Assembly (NCBI RefSeq): GCF_001513965.1
Contig: NZ_KQ948059.1
Coordinates: forward strand, 1-38,996
Reading direction: 5' to 3'
DNA length: 38,996 bases
Source of the DNA: Streptomyces cellostaticus
Lineage (GTDB): Bacteria > Actinomycetota > Actinomycetes > Streptomycetales > Streptomycetaceae
A program made the translations under genes and the position numbers. Of the stretch, positions 16,378 to 25,831 are shown in pieces. The notes below the pieces were generated by a model that did not search any database, had not been told where the DNA came from, and saw only the letters and a program-made list of their open reading frames with translations. Every line of letters starts with the position of its first letter. Positions within the stretch are counted from its first letter, which is position 1.

Positions 16378-17253
16378 ATGAGCACGCGCACGCGGATCCC
16401 CTTCCTCAAGGGCCACGGCACCGAGAACGACTTCGTGATCGTCCCGGACCCCGAGAACACCCTCGACCTCACGCCGGAGGCCGTCGCCGCCCTGTGCGAC
16501 CGCCGCGCCGGGATCGGCGGCGACGGGGTGCTGCACGTCGTGCGGTCCGCCGCGCACCCGGAGGCCCGGGAGATGGCCGCCGAGGCCGAGTGGTTCATGG
16601 ACTACCGCAACGGCGACGGCTCCATCGCGGAGATGTGCGGCAACGGCACCCGCGTGTTCGCCCGCTACCTCCAGCACGCCGGACTCGTGGGCGAAGGCGA
16701 CCTCGCGATCGCCACGCGCGCGGGTGTGAAGAACATCCACATCGCCAAGGACGGTGACATCACCGTCGGCATGGGCAGCGCACGCCTGCCCGAAGGGGAC
16801 GTCACGGTGAGCGTCGGCGAGCGCAGTTGGCCCGCGCGCAACGTGAACATGGGCAACCCGCACGCCGTCGCCTTCGTCGACGACCTCGCGCACGCCGGCA
16901 ACCTGTACGCCCCGCCGCCGGTCAGCCCGGCGACCGCCTACCCGGACGGTGTGAACGTCGAGTTCGTCGTGGACCGCGGCCCTGGGCACGTCGCCCTGCG
17001 CGTGCATGAGCGAGGCTCCGGCGAGACCCGCTCGTGCGGCACGGGCGCGTGCGCGGTCGCCGTGGCCGCCGCCCGGCGCGACGGCGCCGACCCGGCCGTC
17101 ACCGGCACCGCGGCGACGTACACCGTGGATGTGCCCGGCGGGCGTCTGGTCATCACCGAGCTGCCCGACGGCGAGATCGAGATGACCGGACCCGCCGTGA
17201 TCGTCGCCGAGGGCGAGATCGACGCCGAGTGGCTGGAAATCGCGCTCTGCTGA
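16378..17253 (+). CDS. dapF: diaminopimelate epimerase
   Basis: A 291-residue enzyme that converts LL- to meso-diaminopimelate for lysine and peptidoglycan synthesis. The two catalytic cysteines are in EMCGNGTRV (about residue 86) and RSCGTGACAVAV (about 219). Other family marks are KGHGTENDF at the N-terminus, RAGIGGDG, and VNMGNPHAV. Length is normal. Streptomyces peptidoglycan uses LL-DAP, so the main role is expected to be in lysine supply. Confidence 0.97.
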   Translation: MSTRTRIPFLKGHGTENDFVIVPDPENTLDLTPEAVAALCDRRAGIGGDGVLHVVRSAAHPEAREMAAEAEWFMDYRNGDGSIAEMCGNGTRVFARYLQHAGLVGEGDLAIATRAGVKNIHIAKDGDITVGMGSARLPEGDVTVSVGERSWPARNVNMGNPHAVAFVDDLAHAGNLYAPPPVSPATAYPDGVNVEFVVDRGPGHVALRVHERGSGETRSCGTGACAVAVAAARRDGADPAVTGTAATYTVDVPGGRLVITELPDGEIEMTGPAVIVAEGEIDAEWLEIALC

Positions 17254-17535
17254 CCTGGCGAAACATCGGCCGCGGCGGCTCGGAATGCCCGGATCGGCGG
17301 TTTCGGGCGGCCGGGACCGTTCGAAACCGCGGCCGAGTGCAGGGCAGTTGGCGCAAACTCTAAACCTCTTCCGCGTCGCTCGATGGGGTGATCCGTTTCA
17401 CGGTCGGCGAGAGGCGGTCGGTCGCACGTGCTGGGCTCGGTAGCATCAAGCACCGGTACGGACGGGGGAACGTCGCCATCCCTGAGCCGCGCATGCCCTG
17501 GGCTCCGTCCGCCGGTCCACGAGCCGGAGGTGCCC
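17254..17535. promoter_or_regulatory. gap before the RelA/SpoT-like gene
   Basis: A loose inverted pair TCGGCCGCGG and CCGCGGCCGA spans about 17265-17335 and may end the dapF transcript. Downstream, GGTAGCATC about 90 bases before the ATG resembles a vegetative -10 hexamer (TAGCAT). No -35 is convincing. GGAGG lies 6 bases before ATG 17536. Confidence 0.35.
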
Positions 17536-19719
17536 ATGAGTGCGGAGGCCACGAACCCTGCGACCCCTGGCCCGGCAGCGCCCACAGCGCCCGCAGCGGC
17601 ACGCAGGAAGTCCCGGGCCCGGATCGACCTGCGCCGGCTCGGCCGGGCCGCGCTGCTCGGCCCCGCCGCCCGCGGCAAGCTGCCCGACGCGATCGGCCAC
17701 GTCGTCGAGGCGCACCGCGCCCACCACCCCGACGCGGACCTCGAACCCCTGCGTCGCGCCTACGTCCTGGCCGAGTCCTCGCACCGCGGCCAGATGCGCA
17801 AGAGCGGCGAGCCGTACATCACCCACCCGCTGGCCGTGACCCTGATCCTCGCCGAACTCGGCGCGGAGACCACCACCTTGACGGCTTCCCTGCTCCACGA
17901 CACTGTCGAGGACACCGATGTGACGCTGGATCAGGTGCGGGAACAGTTCGGCGAGGAAGTGCGTTATCTGGTCGACGGCGTCACCAAGCTGGAGAAGGTC
18001 GACTACGGGGCGGCCGCCGAGCCCGAGACCTTCCGCAAGATGCTCGTCGCCACGGGCAGCGACGTGCGGGTGATGTCGATCAAACTCGCCGACCGCCTGC
18101 ACAACATGCGCACCCTCGGCGTAATGCGCCCCGAGAAACAGGCGCGGATCGCCAAGGTGACCCGCGACGTCCTCATCCCGCTCGCCGAACGGCTCGGTGT
18201 GCAGGCCCTGAAGACGGAGCTGGAGGACCTCGTCTTCGCCATCCTCCACCCCGAGGAGTACGAACACACCAGAGAACTGATCGCCGCGAACGCGGCCCGC
18301 CCCGACGACACCCTCGCCGAGATCGCCGACGAGGTCCGCGGGGTGCTGCGCGAGGCCGACATCCCGGCCGAAGTCCTCATCCGCCCCCGGCACTTCGTCT
18401 CCGTCCACCGCGTGGCCCGCAAGCGCGGACGACTGCGCGGCGCCGACTTCGGCCGTCTCCTGGTGCTGGTGAGCGAGGACGCGGACTGTTACGCGGTCCT
18501 CGGCGAACTGCACACCTGTATGACGCCGGTCGTCTCCGAGTTCAAGGACTTCATCGCCGTACCGAAGTTCAACCTCTACCAGTCGCTGCACACCGCCGTC
18601 GCCCGCGCGGGCGGCCAGGTCGCCGAAGTCCTCATCCGCACCCACCAGATGCACAAGGTCGCCGAGGCCGGAGTCGTCGCGCTCGGCAATCCCTACGCTC
18701 CTCCCGCGGAGGAGCAGTCCCAGGCGGCCGACGGCGAGCGCGCCGACCCCACCCGCCCCGGCTGGCTCTCCCGCCTGCTCGACTGGCAGCAGGCCGCGCC
18801 CGACCCCGACACCTTCTGGTCCACCCTGCGCGAGGACCTCGCCCAGGACCGCGAGATCACCGTCTTCCGGCCCGACGGCGGCACCCTGGGCCTGCCCGAG
18901 GGCGCCACCTGCGTAGACGCCGCCTACGCCCAGTACGGCGAGGACGCCCACGCCTGCATCGGCGCCCGGGTCAACGGCCGCCTGGCGACCCTCAGCACCG
19001 TCCTGAAGGACGGCGACACCGTCCAGCTCCTCATGGGCCAGGACCCGGCCTCCGAGCCCTCCCGCGAGTGGCTGGAGCACGCCCACACCCCGGCCGCCCG
19101 CATCGCCATCCAGCGGTGGCTGGCGACGCATCCGGGCGGCGGAGCGGAGGGCGGGACCGACGGGGCGCCCGGGACGCCCGAGGGCACGGGAGGCGACGCG
19201 GCCGCACGGTCCACCGGGCCCGCCCGGTCCACCGGGACCGACGGCGGCCCCGCCGCCCGCCCGCGGGGTGCCGACGTCCTCGTGGACCGGCCCGGGGCCG
19301 CCGTACGCCTCGCCGGGTGCTGTACGCCCGTGCCGCCCGACGAGATCACCGGCTTCGCCGTACGCGGGGGAGTGGTGACCGTGCACCGCGTGGGGTGTGC
19401 GGCGGTGGCGCACATGAAGAGCCGAGGGCGCGCCGAGGTCGGCGTGCGGTGGGGGGACACCACCGCGTGCCGGGTCACGCTGGTCGCTGAATCGTTCGGC
19501 CGCCCCCATCTGCTCGCCGATCTCACCGAGGCGATCGCCCTGGAGGGCGCCGAGATCGTCTCCGCGACCGTGGAGCCGCCCAGCCAGCAGCGGGTGCGTC
19601 ACACCTACACCCTCGAGCTTGCCGATGCGGCCCATCTCCCGGCGCTCATGCGCGCCATGCGCGACGTGCCCGGGGTGTACGACGTGAGCCGGGCCCAGCA
19701 CCAGGCGCCGGCTTCCTGA
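17536..19719 (+). CDS. rshA: RelA/SpoT homologue with intact hydrolase and degenerate synthetase domain
   Basis: A 727-residue protein. The HD (p)ppGpp hydrolase domain is complete: His83 and His97 in S-S-H-R-G-Q and Y-I-T-H-P, HDTVEDT at 121-127, and IKLADRLHNMRTL. The synthetase region (about 270-400) is altered. RPKH is RPRH, the lysine after Y-S-I-Y-R is Val, and FDLIAIR reads GRLLVLV, losing the catalytic Asp and Arg. The Glu in E-V-L-I-R-T is kept. TGS (about 430-500), the Cys-Cys zinc-type module (RLAGCCTPVPPDEITGF) and ACT (about 650-727) follow. Position between dapF and hflX matches rshA of S. coelicolor. By sequence it should be mainly an alarmone hydrolase or ribosome sensor. Confidence 0.9.
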   Translation: MSAEATNPATPGPAAPTAPAAARRKSRARIDLRRLGRAALLGPAARGKLPDAIGHVVEAHRAHHPDADLEPLRRAYVLAESSHRGQMRKSGEPYITHPLAVTLILAELGAETTTLTASLLHDTVEDTDVTLDQVREQFGEEVRYLVDGVTKLEKVDYGAAAEPETFRKMLVATGSDVRVMSIKLADRLHNMRTLGVMRPEKQARIAKVTRDVLIPLAERLGVQALKTELEDLVFAILHPEEYEHTRELIAANAARPDDTLAEIADEVRGVLREADIPAEVLIRPRHFVSVHRVARKRGRLRGADFGRLLVLVSEDADCYAVLGELHTCMTPVVSEFKDFIAVPKFNLYQSLHTAVARAGGQVAEVLIRTHQMHKVAEAGVVALGNPYAPPAEEQSQAADGERADPTRPGWLSRLLDWQQAAPDPDTFWSTLREDLAQDREITVFRPDGGTLGLPEGATCVDAAYAQYGEDAHACIGARVNGRLATLSTVLKDGDTVQLLMGQDPASEPSREWLEHAHTPAARIAIQRWLATHPGGGAEGGTDGAPGTPEGTGGDAAARSTGPARSTGTDGGPAARPRGADVLVDRPGAAVRLAGCCTPVPPDEITGFAVRGGVVTVHRVGCAAVAHMKSRGRAEVGVRWGDTTACRVTLVAESFGRPHLLADLTEAIALEGAEIVSATVEPPSQQRVRHTYTLELADAAHLPALMRAMRDVPGVYDVSRAQHQAPAS

Positions 19720-19803
19720 AGAAGGAGTCCCGGACCAACCCGTTCGAGTGGGCCGGGAGCGCGTCGCCGCCGCCGCGTGCGCGCGCGCTGGTAGCCGTGA
19801 TGC

Positions 19804-21306
19804 ATGCTGCTCAACCCCCGCCCGCGCCCCCACCACCGGCCCGTCCGGCGCCGGAAGGCCGCCCTGCTCGCCTCCGCCGTCTCCGTCTGCCTCCTCGCCG
19901 CCGCGGCCCCGCCCGAGCCCCTGGGCGTCGGCGACCGGCTCTTCCCGTACCTGGGCAACCCGGGATACGACGTGGCGTCGTACGACCTGTCCTTCACCTA
20001 TCCCGGCACCAACGACAAGCCGCTGCAGGCCGTCACCACCATCGACGCCTGGACCACCGCCGACCTGGACCGCATCAACCTCGACTTCGCCCATGGCACC
20101 GTCGAGTCCGTCCAGGTCGACGGACACCCCGCCGCCTTCACCAGCGCGGGCGAGGACCTGGTCGTCACGCCGGACACGCCCCTGCACGAGGGCAACTGGA
20201 CGCGGATCATCGTGAAGCACACCAGCAACCCCGTCGCCGCCAAGGACCAGGACGGCGGTTGGGTGCGCACCTTGGACGGCCTCGCCATGGCCAACCAGGC
20301 CGACGCCGCCCACCTGGTCTTCCCGTCCGACGACCACCCGTCCGACAAGGCGATGTTCACCTTCCACATCACCGCCCCGAACGGCTACACCGTCGTCGCC
20401 AACGGCGTGCCGGCCGGCGTGGACAAGGTCGGCGACTCCACCACCTGGACCTACCGCACCCGGCACCCCATGGCCACCGAACTCGCCCAGGTGTCCATCG
20501 GCCGCTCCGCCGTCGTGCGCCGCGAGGGACCGCACGGACTGCCGGTGCGGGACGTGGTGCCCAGTGCCGACCGCAAGGTGCTCGAACCCTGGCTCGCCAA
20601 GACGCCCGACCAGATCGCCTGGATGGAGGACAAGATCGGCCGGTTCCCGTTCGAGACGTACGGCGTGCTGATGGCCGAGGCCTCCACCGGATTCGAACTG
20701 GAGACGCAGACCCTCTCGCTCTTCGAGAAGCACGTGTTCACCGAGCCCGCCTACCCCCAGTGGTACATCGAGTCGATCATGGTGCACGAGCTGTCCCACC
20801 AGTGGTTCGGCGACAGCGTCAGCCCCCGCACCTGGTCCGACGTCTGGCTGAACGAGGGGCACGCCACCTGGTACGAGGCCCTCTACGCGGAGGAGAAGGC
20901 GCACAAGCCGCTGGAGGACCGGATGAAGGCCGCCTACGGCTCCTCCGACCGCTGGCGTGACTCCGGCGGCCCGCCCGCCCTGCCCAAGGTGCCCGCGCCC
21001 GGCCAGAAGATCAGCATCTTCCGCCCCAACATCTACGACGGCGCGGCACTGGTGCTGTACGCCCTGCGCCAGGAGATCGGCCGGCCGGCCTTCGAGCGCC
21101 TGGAGCGGATGTGGGTCCAGGAGCACCGGGACTCCACCGCCGGCACCGCCGACTTCGTCCGCCTCGCCTCGAGCGTGGCCGGCCGCGATCTGAACGGCTT
21201 CTTCAAGGCCTGGCTGTACGGCGAGAAGACCCCGCCGATGCCCGGCCACCCGGACTGGAGGGCCACGCAGGCGCCCAAGGACGCCAAGGGCCGGGCCCGG
21301 AAATAA
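19804..21306 (+). CDS. secreted M1-family zinc metallopeptidase
   Basis: A 500-residue protein. The N-terminus has arginines and then ALLASAVSVCLLAAAA, a secretion signal. The zinc site is HELSHQWFG (HExxH) with the third ligand Glu in WLNEGHATWYE 18 residues on. The family's exopeptidase GxMEN is not obvious; FETYGVLMAEASTGFELETQ occupies that place, as in other short actinobacterial M1 proteins. It is about half the length of aminopeptidase N and lacks the large C-terminal helical domain. There is no clear ribosome site before ATG 19804. The hairpin at 21323-21362 ends the transcript. Confidence 0.9.
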   Translation: MLLNPRPRPHHRPVRRRKAALLASAVSVCLLAAAAPPEPLGVGDRLFPYLGNPGYDVASYDLSFTYPGTNDKPLQAVTTIDAWTTADLDRINLDFAHGTVESVQVDGHPAAFTSAGEDLVVTPDTPLHEGNWTRIIVKHTSNPVAAKDQDGGWVRTLDGLAMANQADAAHLVFPSDDHPSDKAMFTFHITAPNGYTVVANGVPAGVDKVGDSTTWTYRTRHPMATELAQVSIGRSAVVRREGPHGLPVRDVVPSADRKVLEPWLAKTPDQIAWMEDKIGRFPFETYGVLMAEASTGFELETQTLSLFEKHVFTEPAYPQWYIESIMVHELSHQWFGDSVSPRTWSDVWLNEGHATWYEALYAEEKAHKPLEDRMKAAYGSSDRWRDSGGPPALPKVPAPGQKISIFRPNIYDGAALVLYALRQEIGRPAFERLERMWVQEHRDSTAGTADFVRLASSVAGRDLNGFFKAWLYGEKTPPMPGHPDWRATQAPKDAKGRARK

Positions 21307-21322
21307 GGCGGTGACGAGACGG

Positions 21323-21362
21323 CCCGTGCCGTGCGACCATCGTCAGGTCGGCGCGGCACGGG
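21323..21362 (+). terminator. terminator after the M1 peptidase gene
   Basis: CCCGTGCCG (21323-21331) pairs with CGGCACGGG (21354-21362), with an inner CGACC/GGTCG stem around a seven-base loop. It starts 16 bases past the stop codon. Confidence 0.75.
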
Positions 21363-21440
21363 ACACGGGAATCTCCCGGGGTGCTCGCGCGTTCTACCCT
21401 ATGACCGCCACAGCGGCACTCCCATCGACGTAAGGATCCA

Positions 21441-22934
21441 ATGACCTCCTCTTCTTCCCCTTCCCAGGACACCAAGCGCCTCGCGCACGACTATCCCGAA
21501 GGTCTTCGGGCCGATGCCCTGATGGAAGAGGACGTCGCCTGGAGCCACGAGATCGACGGCGAGCGGGACGGCGAGCAGTTCGACCGCTCCGAGCGCGCGG
21601 CCCTGCGCCGGGTGGCGGGCCTCTCCACCGAGCTGGAGGACGTCACCGAGGTCGAGTACCGCCAGCTCCGCCTGGAGCGCGTCGTCCTCGTCGGCGTCTG
21701 GACCACCGGGACCGTGCAGGACGCGGACAACTCCCTCGCGGAGCTGGCCGCCCTCGCGGAGACCGCGGGCGCGCTCGTGCTCGACGGCGTGATCCAGCGC
21801 CGCGACAAGCCCGACGCGGCCACCTACATCGGCTCCGGCAAGGCGCTGGAGCTGCGCGACATCGTCCTCGAAACGGGCGCCGACACGGTCATCTGCGACG
21901 GTGAGCTGAGCCCGGGCCAGCTGATCCAGCTGGAGGACGTCGTCAAGGTCAAGGTCATCGACCGTACGGCCCTGATCCTCGACATCTTCGCCCAGCACGC
22001 CAAGTCCCGCGAGGGCAAGGCGCAGGTCTCGCTCGCGCAGATGCAGTACATGCTGCCCAGGCTGCGCGGCTGGGGTCAGTCGCTGTCCCGGCAGATGGGC
22101 GGCGGCAAGGGCGGCGGCCTCGCCACCCGTGGCCCCGGTGAGACCAAGATCGAGACGGACCGGCGACGGATCCGCGAGAAGATGGCGAAGATGCGCCGGG
22201 AGATCGCGGACATGAAGACCGGCCGCGAGATCAAGCGCCAGGAGCGCCGGCGCCACAAGGTGCCGTCCGTGGCCATCGCGGGCTACACCAACGCCGGCAA
22301 GTCCTCCCTGCTCAACCGCCTCACAGGCGCTGGCGTCCTGGTCGAGAACGCCCTGTTCGCGACCCTGGACCCGACCGTCCGCCGCGCGGAGACCCCGAGC
22401 GGCCGCCTGTACACCCTGGCCGACACGGTCGGCTTCGTCCGGCACCTGCCGCACCACCTGGTCGAGGCGTTCCGCTCCACCATGGAGGAGGTCGGCGACT
22501 CCGACCTGATCCTGCACGTGGTGGACGGCTCGCATCCGGTGCCGGAGGAGCAGCTGGCCGCCGTGCGCGAGGTGATCCGGGACGTCGGCGCCACCGACGT
22601 GCCCGAGATCGTCGTGATCAACAAGGCGGACGCGGCGGACCCGCTGGTGCTCCAGCGGCTGCTGCGGGTCGAGAAGCGCTCCATCGCGGTGTCGGCCCGT
22701 ACGGGCCAGGGCATCGAGGAACTGCTCGCGCTGATCGACAACGACCTGCCCCGCCCCTCGGTCGAGATCGAGGCGGTCGTGCCGTACACGCACGGCAAGC
22801 TCGTCGCCCGCGCCCACACCGAGGGCGAGGTGATCTCCGAGGAGCACACCGCGGAGGGCACCCTGCTCAAGGTCCGGGTGCACGAGGAACTGGCGGCCGA
22901 CCTGGCGCCCTACGTGCCGGCGTCGCTCGCCTGA
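21441..22934 (+). CDS. hflX: ribosome-associated GTPase HflX
   Basis: A 497-residue GTPase with ATG at 21441 after TAAGGATCC. The N-terminal HflX domain runs from about 75 to 260 (VLVGVWTTG, YIGSGKALEL, the glycine-rich MGGGKGGGLATRGPGETKIE loop and a long basic helix). The G domain shows GYTNAGKSS (G1), DTVGFVRHLP (G3) and NKADAAD (G4). HflX binds the 50S subunit and rescues or splits ribosomes after stress. It is about 70 residues longer at the N-terminus than the E. coli protein, normal for actinobacteria. TACCCT near 21395 may be its -10. Confidence 0.97.
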   Translation: MTSSSSPSQDTKRLAHDYPEGLRADALMEEDVAWSHEIDGERDGEQFDRSERAALRRVAGLSTELEDVTEVEYRQLRLERVVLVGVWTTGTVQDADNSLAELAALAETAGALVLDGVIQRRDKPDAATYIGSGKALELRDIVLETGADTVICDGELSPGQLIQLEDVVKVKVIDRTALILDIFAQHAKSREGKAQVSLAQMQYMLPRLRGWGQSLSRQMGGGKGGGLATRGPGETKIETDRRRIREKMAKMRREIADMKTGREIKRQERRRHKVPSVAIAGYTNAGKSSLLNRLTGAGVLVENALFATLDPTVRRAETPSGRLYTLADTVGFVRHLPHHLVEAFRSTMEEVGDSDLILHVVDGSHPVPEEQLAAVREVIRDVGATDVPEIVVINKADAADPLVLQRLLRVEKRSIAVSARTGQGIEELLALIDNDLPRPSVEIEAVVPYTHGKLVARAHTEGEVISEEHTAEGTLLKVRVHEELAADLAPYVPASLA

Positions 22935-22961
22935 GCCGTCGCAGCGCTTTCCCGGCGAAGC

Positions 22962-23000
22962 CCGAAGGCCCGCTCCCTGTCGCAGGGAGCGGGCCTTCGG
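22962..23000. terminator. strong bidirectional terminator
   Basis: Perfect 18-base arms (22962-22979 and 22983-23000) with a three-base TCG loop, lying between hflX and the convergent protease gene. Confidence 0.9.
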
Positions 23001-23013
23001 CGTGCGGCCGGTG

Positions 23014-24207
23014 TCACTGGCCGCCGTACGTCCTGCTCATGTTCTCGTACAGTCCCTTGGCCACCGGGCCCAGCTGCGGCCCGGCGAGCCAGGTGTTGTC
23101 CGAGGGGCCGATGGAGGTGTTCGACACCAGCTCGGTCTTGCCGTTCACCACGCGGAACCAGCCGCCGCCGGAGGAGCCGCCGGTCATCGTGCAGCCGATC
23201 CGGTACATCGTCGGCAGCGACGGGCTCAGCGACAGCCGGCCGGGCCGGTCGAGGCACTTGAACATCTTCAGACCGTTGTACGGCGGCGCCGCCGGGTAAC
23301 CCCAGGCGCCCATGCTCGCGACCTCGGTCGCGGACGGCGCCGAGAAGTCGACGTCGAGGGCCGCCCCGACCGTCTCCTCCAGCGACTTCGCCCCGGACTC
23401 CGGCTTCACATGCAGCACCGCGTAGTCGTACGCCGCCCCGGCACCGCCCGTCTCCGAGCCGCCCTGGATCCACTGGTTCGAGGTCGAGGCCCAGTTGGCC
23501 CACCAGGTGCCGTACGGGGCGACCTGCGAGGTCGTCGCGTTCGCCAGATCCGACTCCGACTTGCCGAGGTCGTTGTACGACGGCACGAAGGCGATGTTGC
23601 GGTACCAGCCGCCGTTCTTGCCGGCGTGCACGCAGTGTCCGGCCGTCCACACCAGGTTGGACTTGCCCGGGTGGTTGACGTCCTTGATCACCGTGCCGGA
23701 GCAGACCATCGAACCCTCGGGCGAGTCGAAGAAGACCTTGCCCACGGGCGCCGCGTTGCGGTGGTACGGCGTCTTCTCGGCCTGCGCCTGCACGGGCTGC
23801 GGATCCGGGTCGCTGACCCCCTGGTCGGCGGCGGCGTCCTTGGTCGAGACCGTCTTGTTGGCCTCCTTGGCGGACTGCATCCGGTCCGGCTTCCACAGGC
23901 CCTGGATCACCGGGTTGACGAAGTCCTTGGCCTCACTGAGCCACTTGTCCTTGTCCCAGTCCTTCCAGCCGCCGTTCTGCCACTTGTCGACATCGATGCC
24001 GTGCTTCTTGAGCTTGTTCGCGATGTCGGCCGGAACGTGGACCTTGCCGCCGTCGCCGGCGGCCTGGGAAGCCCCGGCGCCGGCCTGGCCGTCCGCCTTG
24101 TCGTCGCCGTTGCAGGCCGTGGCGGTGAGTGCGAGAGCGGCGACGAGACCGGTCGCGGCGAGGAGGGTACGACGACGGCGCGTCGAGGACCCAGGTGTGG
24201 AACGCAT
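23014..24207 (-). CDS. trypsin-like serine protease, secreted or lipid-anchored (copy 1)
   Basis: A 397-residue protein. Basic N-terminus, hydrophobic run LLAATGLVAALALTATAC and a Cys followed by NGDDKADG suggest a lipoprotein signal, though T-A at -2 and -1 leaves room for simple secretion. A 100-residue Lys/Asp/Trp-rich region precedes the catalytic part. The triad is visible as WTAGHC (His), AYDYAVLHV (Asp) and GGSSGGGW (Ser). Flanking cysteines in M-V-C-S-G-T and I-G-C-T-M suggest disulfides. The next gene upstream is a close paralogue with the same layout, so the pair arose by tandem duplication. Substrate unknown. Confidence 0.88.
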   Translation of the reverse strand: MRSTPGSSTRRRRTLLAATGLVAALALTATACNGDDKADGQAGAGASQAAGDGGKVHVPADIANKLKKHGIDVDKWQNGGWKDWDKDKWLSEAKDFVNPVIQGLWKPDRMQSAKEANKTVSTKDAAADQGVSDPDPQPVQAQAEKTPYHRNAAPVGKVFFDSPEGSMVCSGTVIKDVNHPGKSNLVWTAGHCVHAGKNGGWYRNIAFVPSYNDLGKSESDLANATTSQVAPYGTWWANWASTSNQWIQGGSETGGAGAAYDYAVLHVKPESGAKSLEETVGAALDVDFSAPSATEVASMGAWGYPAAPPYNGLKMFKCLDRPGRLSLSPSLPTMYRIGCTMTGGSSGGGWFRVVNGKTELVSNTSIGPSDNTWLAGPQLGPVAKGLYENMSRTYGGQ

Positions 24208-24342
24208 GGTGCGATTACCCCCGTTGAAGCGTTTGGTGACACCCCACTATGCCTGTGGGATTGGGGACGGACGGCGGCGAGAGCGTGAAGGTTCTTGTGA
24301 GACACCTCGCCGCCGCCCGTGCCCGGGCTGTGCCGGCAGGTG

Positions 24343-25575
24343 TTACTGCCCGGCGAACTTCTTGCTCACCGACTGGTACACGCCCTTGGCCACCTCACCC
24401 AGCCGGGGACCGGCCAGCCAGCCCGAACTCACCGGGCCGATGGAGGTGTTGGACACCAGCGCCGGCTTGCCGTCCGCGCCCGTCTCCACCCAGCCGCCAC
24501 CGGAGGAGCCGCCGGTCATCGTGCAGCCGATCCGGTACATCGTCGGGTCCGCCTTGGCGATCGACAGCCGGCCCGGCTTGTCCTGGCACTGGTACGCCAG
24601 CTGACCGTCGTACGGGGCCGCGGCCGGGTAGCCGGTCGCCGTGATGCTCTTCACCTTCGGCACGGCCGGGGCGTTGAAGTTCACCGGAAGCGCGCCGCCG
24701 ACCGTCTCCTCCAGCGACTTGCCGGCGTTGCCCTGCTCCGGCGTCACATGGATGACCGAGAAGTCGTACGAGGCGCCCTTCCCGCCGGTCTCGCCGCCCT
24801 GGTCGATCCACTGCTGCGAGGTCTTCGCCGCATCGGCCCACCAGACGCCGTACGGGGCGACCTCGGACCGGCCGGCGTTCTGCAACTGGGCGGCCGACTT
24901 GCCCTGGTTGTTGTACGACGGCACGAAGGCGATGTTGCGGTACCAGCCGCCGTTCTTGCCCGCGTGCACGCAGTGGCCCGCCGTCCAGATGAGGTTGGAC
25001 TTGCCCGGATGCGCCGGGTCCTGCACGACCGTGGCCGAGCAGACCATGGTGCCCTCGGGGGAGTCGAAGAACACCTTGCCCGACGTGGCCGCGTTGGTGT
25101 GGTACGGCGGGCGGACCGCCTGCGCCTTCACCGGCGCCGGCGTCGGGTCCGTCACCCCCTGGTCACCGGAGATGTCGTTGTCGTCGACACCCTTGTCCTT
25201 GTCCGGGTCGTTGGCGCCCCGCATCCGGTCCGGGTCCCACAGACCCTTGATGATCGGGTTGACGAAGTCGTTGGCCTCGCGCAGCCAGTCTTCCCGGTTC
25301 CAGTTCTTCCAGGCGCCGTTCTTCCACTTGTCGATGTCGAACCCGTGCTCTTTGAGCTTGTTCTTGATGTCGTCCGGGATCTTGATCTTTCCGTCGCCGG
25401 TGCCGGCCGTGGTCGCACTGGCGGTCGGCTTGCCGTCGGCCTTGTCGTCGCCGTTGCAGGCGGTGGCGGTCAGCCCGAGCACGGAGACGAGGGCGACCGT
25501 CGCCAGCACGGGGGAGGTCCGGCGCGCCGCGCCCCTCCCTCGGCGAACGGTGGACGACGGCCGTATGGATCGCAT
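24343..25575 (-). CDS. trypsin-like serine protease, secreted or lipid-anchored (copy 2)
   Basis: The protein is 410 residues from ATG 25575 (MRSIRPSSTV), which aligns with the start of copy 1. Signal, TACNGDDKADGK lipobox region, charged propeptide-like region, WTAGHC, ASYDFSVIHV and GGSSGGGW follow in the same order. The two copies match over nearly their whole length, with differences mainly in the linker after the signal and in G-A-N-D-P-D-K-D, an Asp-rich stretch unique to this copy. The gap between the copies is 135 bases without a clear terminator, so read-through into copy 1 is possible. Confidence 0.88.
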   Translation of the reverse strand: MRSIRPSSTVRRGRGAARRTSPVLATVALVSVLGLTATACNGDDKADGKPTASATTAGTGDGKIKIPDDIKNKLKEHGFDIDKWKNGAWKNWNREDWLREANDFVNPIIKGLWDPDRMRGANDPDKDKGVDDNDISGDQGVTDPTPAPVKAQAVRPPYHTNAATSGKVFFDSPEGTMVCSATVVQDPAHPGKSNLIWTAGHCVHAGKNGGWYRNIAFVPSYNNQGKSAAQLQNAGRSEVAPYGVWWADAAKTSQQWIDQGGETGGKGASYDFSVIHVTPEQGNAGKSLEETVGGALPVNFNAPAVPKVKSITATGYPAAAPYDGQLAYQCQDKPGRLSIAKADPTMYRIGCTMTGGSSGGGWVETGADGKPALVSNTSIGPVSSGWLAGPRLGEVAKGVYQSVSKKFAGQ

Positions 25576-25831
25576 GGTGGTGACTCCCCCTGCTGTAAAG
25601 GAACTCGGCGCTTGGGCCCTGACAACGGGACCACACACTATGCGCTCGCTGTGGGGGAGTTCCGACGGTACGGCAACGGTTCGGCTACAAGCCGTCTGAC
25701 CTGCCCGTCCTCCAGGGACTGTCCCTGCTGTCGGCGACCCGATACCATCGGCCGCGCGCGGCGGGGCCGCGCGAAAACGGGGTCAAGTTCGTGTAGCGGT
25801 GTCCAAGTTCTGTGGAAGTGTGGAAGTGGCT
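25576..25831. promoter_or_regulatory. divergent promoter region, protease copy 2 and first cold-shock gene
   Basis: GATACCATC near 25740 resembles a -10 hexamer (TACCAT) reading right. Just before the cold-shock start lie short direct repeats (CAAGTTC twice, TGTGGAAG twice). No StrR or SARP-type repeat was found. This gap forms the border between the core block and the type I PKS cluster. Confidence 0.35.

Noticed and set aside
17446..21249. A 3.8-kb open frame on the minus strand opposite the rsh and M1 peptidase genes.
   Set aside because: It is an artefact of high GC. The plus-strand genes have clear domains and ribosome sites, and this frame has low-complexity composition without motifs.
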